Source of the DNA: DATMER01 sp963844885 | GTDB lineage: Bacteria > Acidobacteriota > Thermoanaerobaculia > Multivoradales > UBA5704 | DNA: 64,000 nucleotides | Assembly: GCA_963844885.1 (NCBI GenBank) | Contig: CAWJQA010000020.1 | Coordinates: 1-64,000 of the forward strand | Direction of reading: 5' to 3' | Shown here: piece after piece, positions 15,738 to 24,162 of the stretch | Layout: the number at the start of each line of letters is the position of its first letter | Position numbering within the stretch: position 1 is the stretch's first letter | Made by a program: the position numbers and the translations under genes | Notes under the pieces: generated by a model | What the model saw: only the letters and a program-made list of their open reading frames with translations | Told to the model about the DNA's origin: nothing | The model's database searches: none

Positions 15738-18209
15738 TGGCTGAAGCTCCCACGACAGCTCGAAGCCGCGGGTGACCACGGCGTAGGAAAGGACGGCCGC
15801 GCCCGCGGTTCCGATCAGTCCGGCGACGAGGCCGATCAGGGCGTACTCCACGGCGAAGGCGCCGGCCACCCCCTTGCGCGTCATGCCCAGGGTCTTGAGC
15901 AGCGCGACCTCCCGGCCGCGGCGGGCCGAGCCGGCGCTCACCGCGCCGCCGAGGATGGCGATGCCGGCGACCACGGTGAACCCACCCAGGAACCGGATGC
16001 CGACGCCGATCCGCGCCAGCACTCCGGCGACCTTCTCCAGAATCTCCCGCACCCGCAGCAGCGTGACGTTGGGATAGGCGGCGGCCAGGGCGTCCTGGAG
16101 CCGCTGCTCGGAGCCTTTCGGGAGGCGCGCCGCGGCGAGCCGCAGTTGCGGGGCCTTTTCGAGCACCCCCGGCTCCACCACCAGGAAGAAATTGATGCCG
16201 AAGCTCTGCCAGTCCACGGTGCGCAGGCTGGTGACGGTGACCTCCACCGGCACCCCCTGGATGTCGAAGCGTACCACCGAGCCGAGCTCGAGCCCGAGGT
16301 TCTCCGCGAAATCCTTCTCCACGCTGACCTCGGCGCGGTTCGGATCGCTCCACAGCTTCCCTGCCACGATCTGGTTGTCCGCCGGCAGCTTTTCGAGATA
16401 CGTGAGGCGCTGCTCGCGGGTGAGCGCCCAGCGCCGCGCGCCTTCGCGGTTGCGCGGCCCGCCGCGGTCCTCGTCCTCGTTTTCCTCTCGGCGGCGGCCT
16501 TTCTCCGCGAGATCCTCGACGGGCTTGCCGTCGATGGCCGAGATCCGCGCCATGATCACCGGCACCGAATCGATTCGGGTGGCCCCCTGCTTCTCGAGGA
16601 TGCTCTCCACCCCGGGCCACTGGTCGGGCTGGATGTCGATCAGGAAGCCGCTCGGCGCGTCCGGCGGGATGGCGGTGGCGAGCTGGGTCGACAGGCGGCG
16701 CTCGACGAGCGACATGCCGAGGACGACCAGGACGCCGAGGCCGAGCGCGACGATGGCGCTGACCGTTCCGGCACCGGGGCGGGCGATGGCCGCGAGGCCG
16801 TGGCGCATCCAGACGCGGCCCGGCAGCGGTGTCCGCGGGGATCTCGGCATCCGGCGGACGAGCCACGAGATCAGCAGGGCGGCTCCGGACAGCGCCGCCG
16901 TCACCAGCACGACGCCGCCGGTGAACCGCGAGCCCAGGTCGAACGAGCGCGACTGGAGGGTGGCCATGCCCCAGATGCCGCCGCCCAGGGTGAGCAGCGT
17001 CGCGGCGGTGGCCCAGCGGTGGCGCGGCAGCGGCTCGGCATCCCGGCGCAGCACCCGGGCGGGCGGCACGCGCAGCACGGACGACAGCGACGGCAGGCTG
17101 AACAGGATCGCGACGCCGATGCCGAGCGCCAGCCCGCGGAGGAGGGCCGTGGGCTGCCAGGGGCGGATCAGCTCGGCCGGGATCAGGTCCGGGAAGAGCG
17201 ACGGCAGCGCGAGCTGGACCGCCGAGCCCAGGGCGATGCCGGCCAGGCTGCCGGCGAGGCCGAGCAGCGCGGTCTGCCCGAGATAGAGCGGGAAGATCTC
17301 CCGCGGGCGCATCCCGAGGCACTTGAGGACCGCGATGGCGTCGAGGCGGCCGGCGAGCCAGGCGCGCACGCTCTGGGCGACGCCGATGCCGCCGACGAAG
17401 AGCGACAGCAGGGCGACGAGCCCGAGGAAGCGGTCGACCCGGTCGATGCTCCGCCGCAGCGCCGGCTGGGCCTCCTTGTAGGTCTCGATGCGGTAGAACG
17501 AATTGTCCGGCAGGATCGACTGCAGCCGGTCCTTGGCCGTGGCGATCGACTCGGCCGGGAATCCGGGCGGCAGCTTGATCAATGCCCGGTAGCTGATGCG
17601 GCTGCCGCGGCCTTCCAGTTGCGTCCGCGCCAGGCCGGCGGGGGCGAGGAAGACGCGCGGGCCGAACGTGAACGATACGCTGACGCGGTCCGGCTCGGAG
17701 AGCACCACGCCCGCGATGCGGAACGGCGCGCCGCCGACCCGCAGCACGTCCCCCATCTCGAGATGAAGGGTCGAGAGCAGCTCGGAGCCGACCACGACCG
17801 TGTCCGCCCCGATCAGCTCGCGCAGCGGGCGCCGCGGCCGGAGGTCGAGCTTGCCGTAGAAGGGGTAGTCGCCGTCCACGACCTTGAGCTCGACGAGCTG
17901 GCTTCTTCCGGTCGCTCCGGAAAGAGCCACCGTGACCGTCTCACGCAGGTCGGTGCGCTGCGCGCCTTCGAGGCCGGCCGCCTTGAAGTCGAGGTCGGCC
18001 GGCACGGGCCGGCGCCCCTCGACGGCGAGGTCGGCGGCCAGGAGCTGGCGCGCCTCGACGCGGATCCCCTCGTCCAGGCTGGCCGACATGCCGGCCACGG
18101 CGACCACGGCGGCGACGCCGACGGAGAGGCAGGCCACGAAGAAGGCCAGCCGGGCCCGGGAGCCGCGCGACTCGCGGACCAGGGTGTTGAGGAAGAAGCG
18201 GAGGCTCAC
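15624..18209 (-). CDS. ABC transporter permease, FtsX/MacB type (YbbP-like)
   Basis: This 861-residue permease has one N-terminal membrane helix, a large periplasmic domain, three helices, a second periplasmic domain and a final group of helices: the duplicated FtsX layout of YbbP. Recognisable parts are LVRESRGSRARLAFFVACLSVG at the start and FNLF-like loops such as VALLSLFVGGIGVAQSVRAW and GREVALLKTLGMTRKGV. Its start overlaps the ATPase gene by 4 nt. YbbA-YbbP systems next to tesA are thought to extract or move lipid-like molecules and not to import small solutes, so a mechanotransmission or lipid-handling role is likely. The gene is convergent with the YfhO-like gene, overlapping it by 114 bp. 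Confidence 0.88.
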   Translation of the reverse strand: MSLRFFLNTLVRESRGSRARLAFFVACLSVGVAAVVAVAGMSASLDEGIRVEARQLLAADLAVEGRRPVPADLDFKAAGLEGAQRTDLRETVTVALSGATGRSQLVELKVVDGDYPFYGKLDLRPRRPLRELIGADTVVVGSELLSTLHLEMGDVLRVGGAPFRIAGVVLSEPDRVSVSFTFGPRVFLAPAGLARTQLEGRGSRISYRALIKLPPGFPAESIATAKDRLQSILPDNSFYRIETYKEAQPALRRSIDRVDRFLGLVALLSLFVGGIGVAQSVRAWLAGRLDAIAVLKCLGMRPREIFPLYLGQTALLGLAGSLAGIALGSAVQLALPSLFPDLIPAELIRPWQPTALLRGLALGIGVAILFSLPSLSSVLRVPPARVLRRDAEPLPRHRWATAATLLTLGGGIWGMATLQSRSFDLGSRFTGGVVLVTAALSGAALLISWLVRRMPRSPRTPLPGRVWMRHGLAAIARPGAGTVSAIVALGLGVLVVLGMSLVERRLSTQLATAIPPDAPSGFLIDIQPDQWPGVESILEKQGATRIDSVPVIMARISAIDGKPVEDLAEKGRRREENEDEDRGGPRNREGARRWALTREQRLTYLEKLPADNQIVAGKLWSDPNRAEVSVEKDFAENLGLELGSVVRFDIQGVPVEVTVTSLRTVDWQSFGINFFLVVEPGVLEKAPQLRLAAARLPKGSEQRLQDALAAAYPNVTLLRVREILEKVAGVLARIGVGIRFLGGFTVVAGIAILGGAVSAGSARRGREVALLKTLGMTRKGVAGAFAVEYALIGLVAGLIGTAGAAVLSYAVVTRGFELSWELQPLPMAVALAASTVLAVLAGLAASLRALERRPIEVLRTE

Positions 18210-18925
18210 CGTGCCTCCGTCAGGCTCGGCACGGCCTCGATCCCGCCGCGCGACTCTTCCTTCTCCACACGGCCGTCGCGCAGGTGGATGCTGCGGTCGG
18301 CCAGGGCGGCGACGGCCGGGTCGTGGGTGACGAGCACGAGCGTGGTCCCTTCGCGCTGCCGCAGGCCGGTGAGGATCTCCAGAATCTTGCGGCCGGTGGC
18401 GCCGTCGAGGTTGCCGGTGGGCTCGTCGGCGAGGAGGATGGCCGGCCGCGGCGCGAAGCCGCGGGCGAGGGCGACGCGCTGCTGCTCGCCGCCGGAGAGC
18501 TGGCTGGGGTAGTGGTGGCCGCGGTCCTGGAGGCCGACGGCGGCGAGCATCTCCCCGGCGCGGGCGGGAGCGTCGTGCAGGCCGAGAAGCTCCAGCGGCA
18601 GCAGGACGTTCTCCAGGGCGGTGAGGTTGCCGAGAAGCTGGAAGCTCTGGAAGACGAAGCCGAGCTTGCGGCGGCGCAGGAGCGCCAGCGCGTCCTCGGA
18701 CAGGGCCTGGATGGGCTCGCCGTCGATCCGGATTTCGCCGGAAGTGGGCCGGTCGAGGCCGGCCATGAGGGCGAGCAGCGTGGACTTGCCGCTGCCGGAC
18801 GGGCCGAGGATGGCCACGAACTCGCCCGGCGCGATGGCGAGGTCGACGCGGTCGAGGATGGTCAGATCGCGGCCTCCGGAAGGCAGGCGGCGGGTCAGTT
18901 GCGTGAGCTCGATGCGGGGAGTCAT
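18206..18925 (-). CDS. ABC transporter ATP-binding protein (YbbA/LolD-like)
   Basis: The 239-residue ATPase is taken from the ATG at 18925; the frame is open further upstream but the domain begins there (MTPRIELTQLTRRLPSG). It has Walker A GPSGSGKST, the signature LSGGEQQRVALARG, Walker B AILLADEPTG with the family's GNLD, and the switch histidine in VTHDP. The ADEPTGNLD form marks the LolD/MacB/YbbA group that works with FtsX-type permeases, and its partner begins in a 4-nt overlap. It is divergent from tesA, as in E. coli ybbA-ybbP/tesA. Confidence 0.92.
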   Translation of the reverse strand: MTPRIELTQLTRRLPSGGRDLTILDRVDLAIAPGEFVAILGPSGSGKSTLLALMAGLDRPTSGEIRIDGEPIQALSEDALALLRRRKLGFVFQSFQLLGNLTALENVLLPLELLGLHDAPARAGEMLAAVGLQDRGHHYPSQLSGGEQQRVALARGFAPRPAILLADEPTGNLDGATGRKILEILTGLRQREGTTLVLVTHDPAVAALADRSIHLRDGRVEKEESRGGIEAVPSLTEAR

Positions 18926-19068
18926 CTTGATTTTGAATCGTTGGCGAAGGGAGGGGCGGAATAGGCGGGGCCGGCCCGAGCCTTTCCTATCCATGGAGAA
19001 CGCCACCGGCGGCGGGAGCTTACCACCCGGTTTGCCCCGGTTGCCGTGGCCCGAATGGAGCCCATCTG

Positions 19069-19752
19069 ATGCGCAGAACGCTTTCCGTCGCCGTCCTGTT
19101 CCTGCTTGCCTTCAGCGCGTGCGGCCCGCGAGGCTCGGAGCCTGCCGCCGCCTCCGCGCCGTCCGCACCCGCGGCCGCCGCCGCGACCGGGCCGCTCGTC
19201 GTCTTCCTGGGCGACAGCCTCACCGCGGGGCTGGGGCTCGAAGGGAGCCAGGCCTATCCCGCCCTGGTCGGGGAGACGCTGGCGAAGTCCGGCCACCCGG
19301 TCCGGGTGATCAACGCCGGGGTGAGCGGCGACACGACCGCGGGCGGCCTCGCCCGGCTCGACTGGCTGCTGTCCCAGAAGCCGGACGTGGTGGTGGTCGG
19401 TCTGGGAGGCAACGACGGCCTGCGCGGCCTGCCGCTCGGAGAGGTCGAAGGCAACCTGCGGAAGATCGTCTCCCATGCGAAGGAAGCCGGCGCGAAGGTT
19501 CTCCTTCTCGGCATGCAGATCCCGCCGAACTACGGCCCCGAGTACACGAAAGGGTTCCGGGAGATCTACCCGCGGATCGCGAAGGAGCTGGACGTCCCCC
19601 TGGTCCCCTTCGTCCTGGAGGGGGTCGGTGGGGTGGAAAGTCTGAACCAGGCCGACGGCATCCACCCCACGGCCGAAGGCCAGGAGAAGGTGGCCGGGAC
19701 GGTGGCGCCGTATGTGGAGGAGATGGTGGCTTCTGCCGCGCCAACCAGATGA
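19069..19752 (+). CDS. tesA: SGNH-hydrolase, arylesterase/TesA-like lipoprotein
   Basis: This 227-residue hydrolase would cleave esters or thioesters outside the cytoplasm. Residues 1-17 are a lipoprotein signal with the lipobox FSAC, followed by an Ala/Ser/Pro linker. The catalytic blocks of the SGNH family are all visible: FLGDSLTAG (nucleophile Ser), GVSGDTT (oxyanion Gly), LGGND (Asn) and DGIHP (Asp-His). The Ile-Pro-Pro-Asn-Tyr-Gly block (MQIPPNYG) is typical of the TesA arylesterase group. It is divergent from the YbbA/YbbP-like ABC pair, as in many Proteobacteria. Membrane attachment through the lipobox differs from soluble periplasmic E. coli TesA. Confidence 0.9.
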   Translation: MRRTLSVAVLFLLAFSACGPRGSEPAAASAPSAPAAAAATGPLVVFLGDSLTAGLGLEGSQAYPALVGETLAKSGHPVRVINAGVSGDTTAGGLARLDWLLSQKPDVVVVGLGGNDGLRGLPLGEVEGNLRKIVSHAKEAGAKVLLLGMQIPPNYGPEYTKGFREIYPRIAKELDVPLVPFVLEGVGGVESLNQADGIHPTAEGQEKVAGTVAPYVEEMVASAAPTR

Positions 19753-19788
19753 TTGACATGATGAGCCGGCCTGATTATCATTCTCATC

Positions 19789-20505
19789 ATGGATATCGCG
19801 AACGCCACCCAGCAGGAGGTCAGCTACCGGGTCCATCGTGAGGCGCCCGAATCCGAGCTGTACGATCCCCTGGGCATCCTGCCGCCGGGAGACGTGGCCA
19901 AGATCCCGGAGTACTGGACCGTCGAATTCTACTTTGGCAAGCGGATCATCGCCCGCCGGTCGATCTTCGATCCCGAAGCGGTCGTTCGGCTGGTCGAGAA
20001 GAACGGAGGCTACGACGTGGAAGTGTCGACCGCCCGCAAACGGCCCGTCGATCGCGAGAGGTTGATCGAGTCCATGCTCCCGGCCTCGGTGCCGAGCGCC
20101 GTGACCGTCCTGCAGGCGCGCCGCAACGCGTTGGCGCGCGACCAGGTGTTCCAGGAGTTCGGCGGCCTCTCCAGCGCGGATGTGGCGGACCTGGCGGGCT
20201 CGCGGGCGGCCAACAAGGCGGCTCTGGCCCACCGCTGGCGCCAGGAGGGTCGGATCTTTTCCGTTCCGCACCGGGGCGTGAGCTACTTCCCTGGATTCCA
20301 GCTCGATGACGAGGGTCAGCCGATTCCGGCGGTTGCCGAGGTGGTCCACCGGCTGGGCGGCCGGACCACGGAGTGGGGCATCGCGTTGTGGTTCACCGCG
20401 AGCAATGGATGGCTCGGCGGCAGGAGGCCTGTCGACCTGCTGCGCGAGGATCCGCAGGCCGTGGTGAGCGCGGCCGATCACGAGATCGCGGACCTTGTCT
20501 TCTGA
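19789..20505 (+). CDS. Xre/MbcA/ParS-type antitoxin of a RES toxin pair
   Basis: The 238-residue protein has three parts. Residues 1-95 are an extra N-terminal domain (YWTVEFYFGKRIIARRSIF) not found in minimal antitoxins. Residues 110-190 form a helical DNA-binding-like domain (GLSSADVADLAGSRAANKAA, then FQLDDEGQPIPAVAEVVHRL). The C-terminal 40 residues match the MbcA/ParS/Xre toxin-binding domain (NGWLGGRRPVDLL, with the conserved Asp-Pro and final helix). The next gene encodes the RES toxin, and the two overlap by 11 nt, toxin second, the usual order. The antitoxin should neutralise the toxin by blocking its active site and repress the operon. Confidence 0.85.
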   Translation: MDIANATQQEVSYRVHREAPESELYDPLGILPPGDVAKIPEYWTVEFYFGKRIIARRSIFDPEAVVRLVEKNGGYDVEVSTARKRPVDRERLIESMLPASVPSAVTVLQARRNALARDQVFQEFGGLSSADVADLAGSRAANKAALAHRWRQEGRIFSVPHRGVSYFPGFQLDDEGQPIPAVAEVVHRLGGRTTEWGIALWFTASNGWLGGRRPVDLLREDPQAVVSAADHEIADLVF

Positions 20506-21136
20506 TCTCCCGGCTCCACCCGGCCCCTCCGGTCTGAGCCCGCTCCTCCTTCCCTGGGAGAGCGGGCGCTCCTTCGTCCGTTGCCACGACGTCCGCTTCG
20601 GCGCCACCGAGTTCAATCCGGGGCACGGGCGAGGGCGGTTCCATCCGTTCGTGGACGGCTCGGGGAATGTCGTGCCGACCCTCTACGCCGCCGACCGTCT
20701 GGAGGGGGCTCTCTCCGAGACGATCTTCCACGACATCCCGGTGCGAGGTGAGGGCAAGAGGCTGCGGCGAGTCCGGTTCGATCCGTTCCTGGTCTCGAGC
20801 CTTGCCTGCGAGCGTGAGCTGACCCTGGTGCAGCTCCACGGTTTCGGATTGTCCCGGATCGGTGTCAGCCGGGCGGAGCTGATCGAGACCGAGGCGGACG
20901 GCTATGCCGGCACGGTGGCCTGGGCGCGGGCCTTGCACTCGGCGGATGCCAGGATCGACGGCCTTCTCTGGGTCTCCCGCCAGCACGACGAATCGCATGC
21001 CCTGGTCCTGTTCGGCGACCGGGTGCAGAGGTCGGACCTGCGGGTCGTGAAATCGCCTCTCCCTCTCGGCTTCGGTGAAGGCCTCTCCGCGGTCGAGCAT
21101 GCGGCCGAGCAGGCGGGCATCCTCCTCCACGAGTGA
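20495..21136 (+). CDS. RES-domain toxin (NAD+-degrading)
   Basis: The 213-residue protein has the residues that name the RES fold: Arg in SFVRCHDVRFG, Glu in GALSETIFHD and Ser in LLWVSRQHDES. The FHPFVDGSGNVVPTLYAAD segment also fits. RES toxins such as MbcT and Res destroy cellular NAD+, so expression without the antitoxin stops growth. The proposed start is the TTG at 20495, which overlaps the end of the antitoxin gene. No better-placed start is visible before the first RES motif, so translation probably depends on the antitoxin. At 213 residues it is slightly longer than most RES toxins (about 150-190). Confidence 0.87.
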   Translation: MSSDLPAPPGPSGLSPLLLPWESGRSFVRCHDVRFGATEFNPGHGRGRFHPFVDGSGNVVPTLYAADRLEGALSETIFHDIPVRGEGKRLRRVRFDPFLVSSLACERELTLVQLHGFGLSRIGVSRAELIETEADGYAGTVAWARALHSADARIDGLLWVSRQHDESHALVLFGDRVQRSDLRVVKSPLPLGFGEGLSAVEHAAEQAGILLHE

Positions 21137-21138
21137 GC

Positions 21139-21921
21139 TTACTTCCCCTTCGCCCCCTCCCAGAGCTCATCCATCTCAGCCAGAGTCGCCTCGGCCGCGG
21201 TCTTCCCTTGGGCGGCCAGGCCCTGCTCGACCGCCGCGAAGCGGGTGCGGAACTTCCGGTTGGTGGCGGCCAGGGCGGCTTCGGGATCGACGTCCAGCTT
21301 GCGGGCGAGGTTGGCGAGGGTGAAGAGGAGGTCGCCCATCTCCTCGCGCACCTCTGCCACCTTGCCGCCGGCCAGGGCCTCGCGCAGCTCGGCGATCTCT
21401 TCGTCGGCCTTGTCGAGGACCGCGGCGGCGTCCGGCCAGTCGAAGCCGACGCCGGAGGCCTTCTGGGTCAGGCGGTAGGTGCCGAGCAGGGCGGGGAGGG
21501 AGGACGGCACGCCGCCGAGCAGCGTCTCCCGGCCGGGCTCCTCGCGCAGCTTGCGGCGCTCCCAGGCCTGGCGGACCGCTTCGGCGTCCTCCAGGGCCTC
21601 TTTGTCAGCGTCGCCGAACACGTGCGGATGGCGCGCCACCATCTTGCTGTGGACACCGTCGATGACCTGTGGCAGTCTGAACGCACCTGCCTCCTCGGCA
21701 AGGCGCGCAATGAACGCCACCTGAAAGAGCATGTCGCCGAGCTCTTCCGCCAGCTCCCGCCAGTCGCCGCCGTCGATGGCGCCGGCCAGCTCGTGCGCCT
21801 CTTCGAGGAGATAGGCGCGGACGTTCTCGATCGTCTGCTCGCGGTCCCAGGGACAACCATCGGGTGCGCGGAGGCGGGCGACGAGATCGACGAGCTTCTG
21901 AAGGCCGGTAGTATCATTCAT
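21139..21921 (-). CDS. mazG: MazG nucleoside triphosphate pyrophosphohydrolase
   Basis: This 260-residue enzyme converts (d)NTPs to monophosphates and pyrophosphate, a house-cleaning and stress function. It has two MazG folds. The first carries LRAPDGCPWDREQT and LLEEAHELAGAI with EELGDMLFQVAF. The second carries DEEIAELREAL and EEMGDLLFTLANLARKL. Both contain the EExxE and ExxD metal-binding signatures. Length and order match E. coli MazG. It is a single gene, convergent with the RES toxin gene (2 bp between the stops) and divergent from the DUF1844 gene 20 bp away. Confidence 0.95.
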   Translation of the reverse strand: MNDTTGLQKLVDLVARLRAPDGCPWDREQTIENVRAYLLEEAHELAGAIDGGDWRELAEELGDMLFQVAFIARLAEEAGAFRLPQVIDGVHSKMVARHPHVFGDADKEALEDAEAVRQAWERRKLREEPGRETLLGGVPSSLPALLGTYRLTQKASGVGFDWPDAAAVLDKADEEIAELREALAGGKVAEVREEMGDLLFTLANLARKLDVDPEAALAATNRKFRTRFAAVEQGLAAQGKTAAEATLAEMDELWEGAKGK

Positions 21922-21941
21922 GGGCGAAAGGACGGTTTCAG

Positions 21942-22397
21942 GTGAGTAGCCAGGGCAAAGAGATCAAGGTCACCGACAAGCGCATGTTCACGCCCGAGGG
22001 CGAGCTCAAGGAAGAGTACCGCTTCCTCAGCGAAAAATCGACACCGAGCGTCGCCGACACCGTGCCGGCCGCCGCGGTGGAAATCCTCCCCGAGCCGCCG
22101 CGCCGCGAGGCGTCGAGAGCCGAGGATCTCCTCGACTTTCCGGGCACTCCGCCGGGGCTCGGCCCCAGCTTCTTCGATCTCGCGGCCATGCTCGCCGAGC
22201 CCGCCGCGATCTATCTCGGCGACGCTCCCCTGCCCGACGGTCAATGGGCCGAGAACCTCGAAATGGCGCGTCTCCACATCGACCTCCTGGACGTCCTGCG
22301 GCAGAAGTCGGCCGGCAACCTGACCGCCCAGGAGTCCGCCTTCCTCGACGATCTGCTCTACCGGCTCCGGGTCCGCTATGTTCAAAAGAATGGCTGA
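21942..22397 (+). CDS. DUF1844 domain protein
   Basis: This 151-residue cytoplasmic protein starts at a GTG. Residues 1-75 are charged and disordered (DKRMFTPEGELKEEYRFLSE). The C-terminal half is the short helical DUF1844 domain (SFFDLAAMLAEPAAIYLGD, then MARLHIDLLDVLRQKSAGNL). The function of the family is unknown; members are common in Acidobacteriota and related phyla. The 3' end overlaps the next gene by 20 nt, so the two are probably co-translated. Confidence 0.85.
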   Translation: MSSQGKEIKVTDKRMFTPEGELKEEYRFLSEKSTPSVADTVPAAAVEILPEPPRREASRAEDLLDFPGTPPGLGPSFFDLAAMLAEPAAIYLGDAPLPDGQWAENLEMARLHIDLLDVLRQKSAGNLTAQESAFLDDLLYRLRVRYVQKNG

Positions 22398-24129
22398 GAG
22401 ACGGCTCCTCACCGGGGCGGCGCTGGCGCTGCTCATCTTTCTCGCACCGGCGCTGGCGCCGGCCGCGCTGCCGGCCGAGACGACCTCGTCCGCCCAGGCG
22501 ACCGGAGTCGAGATGACCGAGCCGGTCCGGCGAACCCTCAAGCAGCTCGAAGAGCAGTGGCTGCAGTGGATCGTCAAGAACGACGCGCAGAGCTCGGAGG
22601 CCGTGGTCAACGATCTGCTCGCCACCGCGCGCCAGCTCGGGATCACCCGCCTGCCCGACCTCTCGGCCGGCGCCCTCGCCAAGGCGGTGCAGGCCGCGGA
22701 GAAGCGCGACTTCAAGCGCGCGCGCTGGGCCCTGGACGCGGCCGAGAAGCTCGACCCCGGCCGCTCCGAGACGGCCTTCGCCGAAGCCGCCGTCGACCGG
22801 CGCGAAGGCCGTTGGGCCGGCGCGGTCACGGCCATGGTCCGCGGCTACTCCCGCCTGTTCGGCCTCCCCCTCGAACGCTACCTCTGGCTCCAGAACCTGC
22901 TGATCTGGAGTCTGACCCTGCTGCTCGTGGCCGGCGGCCTGTTCGTGGCCATGCAGATGGCCGCCAAGGGTGGCGAGCTGGTCCGCGACATGGCCGGGCT
23001 GTTCGGCCGCTGGATGCCCGCCAAGGCGGCGATGGTCGTCACCGCGGTCCTGCTGCTCTGGCCGCTCGTCCTGCCTTCCGGCCTGCTCTGGCTGCCGGTC
23101 TTCTGGTCGCTCCTCCTGTGGACCTACGCCTCCGCGAGCGAGCGCGCCGTCCTGTTGTCGCTCTGGCTGCTCGTCGGCGTCGCCCCCCTGGTGATCACCG
23201 AGCAGCGGCGACACGTGGCGGTGGTGCTCTCGCCGCCGGTCCAGGCCATGGAGAGCCTGCAGGAGCACCGCCTGTACGGCGGCCTGTTCACCGACCTCGG
23301 CGCGCTGCGGGCGCTGATGCCCGAAAGCCCCGCGGTCAAGCACCTGCTGGCCGATGTGCATCGCTCCCTCAACCAGTGGGAGGTCGCCCGCTCGCTCTAC
23401 CGCCAGGTGCTCGAGAAGGAGCCGGAGAACACCTCCGCCCTGATGAACCTCGGGGCCTACTTCTTCCTCAAGGGTGATTTCAACAACGCCATCCAGAGCT
23501 TCCAGAAAGTGGCGACCGTCGATCCGACCAATGCCGCGGCCCAGTTCAACCTGAGCCAGGCCTACTCCGAGTCGTACCTCTTCGACGAGTCGAAGCGCGC
23601 CCTGGCCCAGGCGCGCGGCCTGGACCAGCAGCGGGTCGAGTTCTGGGTGCGGAACCTGAGCCAGCAGCGGGTGGTGACCAACTCCGGCGGCATGGAGCGG
23701 ATCCCCGAGATCCGCCTCGAGCTGCTGGAGACCTGGCGTCGGCAGGAGGGCCACGACTCCCGGCTGATCCTGTTCCGGCGCGGTCTGCCCATCCTGGTCT
23801 CCCTGGTGCTGATCCTGGTCGCCGTGGCCCTGCACTTCGCCCGGCGCACCGAGCGTCCGGAGGCCCCCGCCGAGCGCCGCGACCTCGGCCGCTGGGGACG
23901 TGTCCTGCTGCCCGGCCTGCGTGCCGCCGAGGCCGGCGAAGGGGGGAAGGTCTATGTCGCGCTGCTCGTGCCCTTGCTCTTCGTGATGCTTCCGCTCTTC
24001 AAGGGGATCGGTTATCGCATCCCTTGGGGGTATGATCCGGGAAACCTCGCTGCCTGGATCGTGGCGATCCTGGGATTGGCGATCACCTTCGTGGTCCGGC
24101 TCCGCCTGGAGCGGCGCAACGAAGTGTAG
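22378..24129 (+). CDS. TPR-containing membrane protein
   Basis: The 583-residue protein begins with a signal sequence (LLTGAALALLIFLAPALAPA). It continues with a helical region, four membrane helices (about residues 175-285), a cytoplasmic or periplasmic TPR block (about 315-400; ALMNLGAYFFLKGDFNNAIQ, then ATVDPTNAAAQFNLSQAYSE) and three more membrane helices near the C-terminus. TPRs bind other proteins, so a scaffold role in an envelope complex is plausible. The family is otherwise unknown to me. It overlaps the DUF1844 gene by 20 nt and precedes the DUF4388 gene by 33 nt. Confidence 0.75.
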   Translation: MFKRMAERRLLTGAALALLIFLAPALAPAALPAETTSSAQATGVEMTEPVRRTLKQLEEQWLQWIVKNDAQSSEAVVNDLLATARQLGITRLPDLSAGALAKAVQAAEKRDFKRARWALDAAEKLDPGRSETAFAEAAVDRREGRWAGAVTAMVRGYSRLFGLPLERYLWLQNLLIWSLTLLLVAGGLFVAMQMAAKGGELVRDMAGLFGRWMPAKAAMVVTAVLLLWPLVLPSGLLWLPVFWSLLLWTYASASERAVLLSLWLLVGVAPLVITEQRRHVAVVLSPPVQAMESLQEHRLYGGLFTDLGALRALMPESPAVKHLLADVHRSLNQWEVARSLYRQVLEKEPENTSALMNLGAYFFLKGDFNNAIQSFQKVATVDPTNAAAQFNLSQAYSESYLFDESKRALAQARGLDQQRVEFWVRNLSQQRVVTNSGGMERIPEIRLELLETWRRQEGHDSRLILFRRGLPILVSLVLILVAVALHFARRTERPEAPAERRDLGRWGRVLLPGLRAAEAGEGGKVYVALLVPLLFVMLPLFKGIGYRIPWGYDPGNLAAWIVAILGLAITFVVRLRLERRNEV

Positions 24130-24162
24130 CCCACCGCGGCAGACGAGGTTACGAGGACCGCG

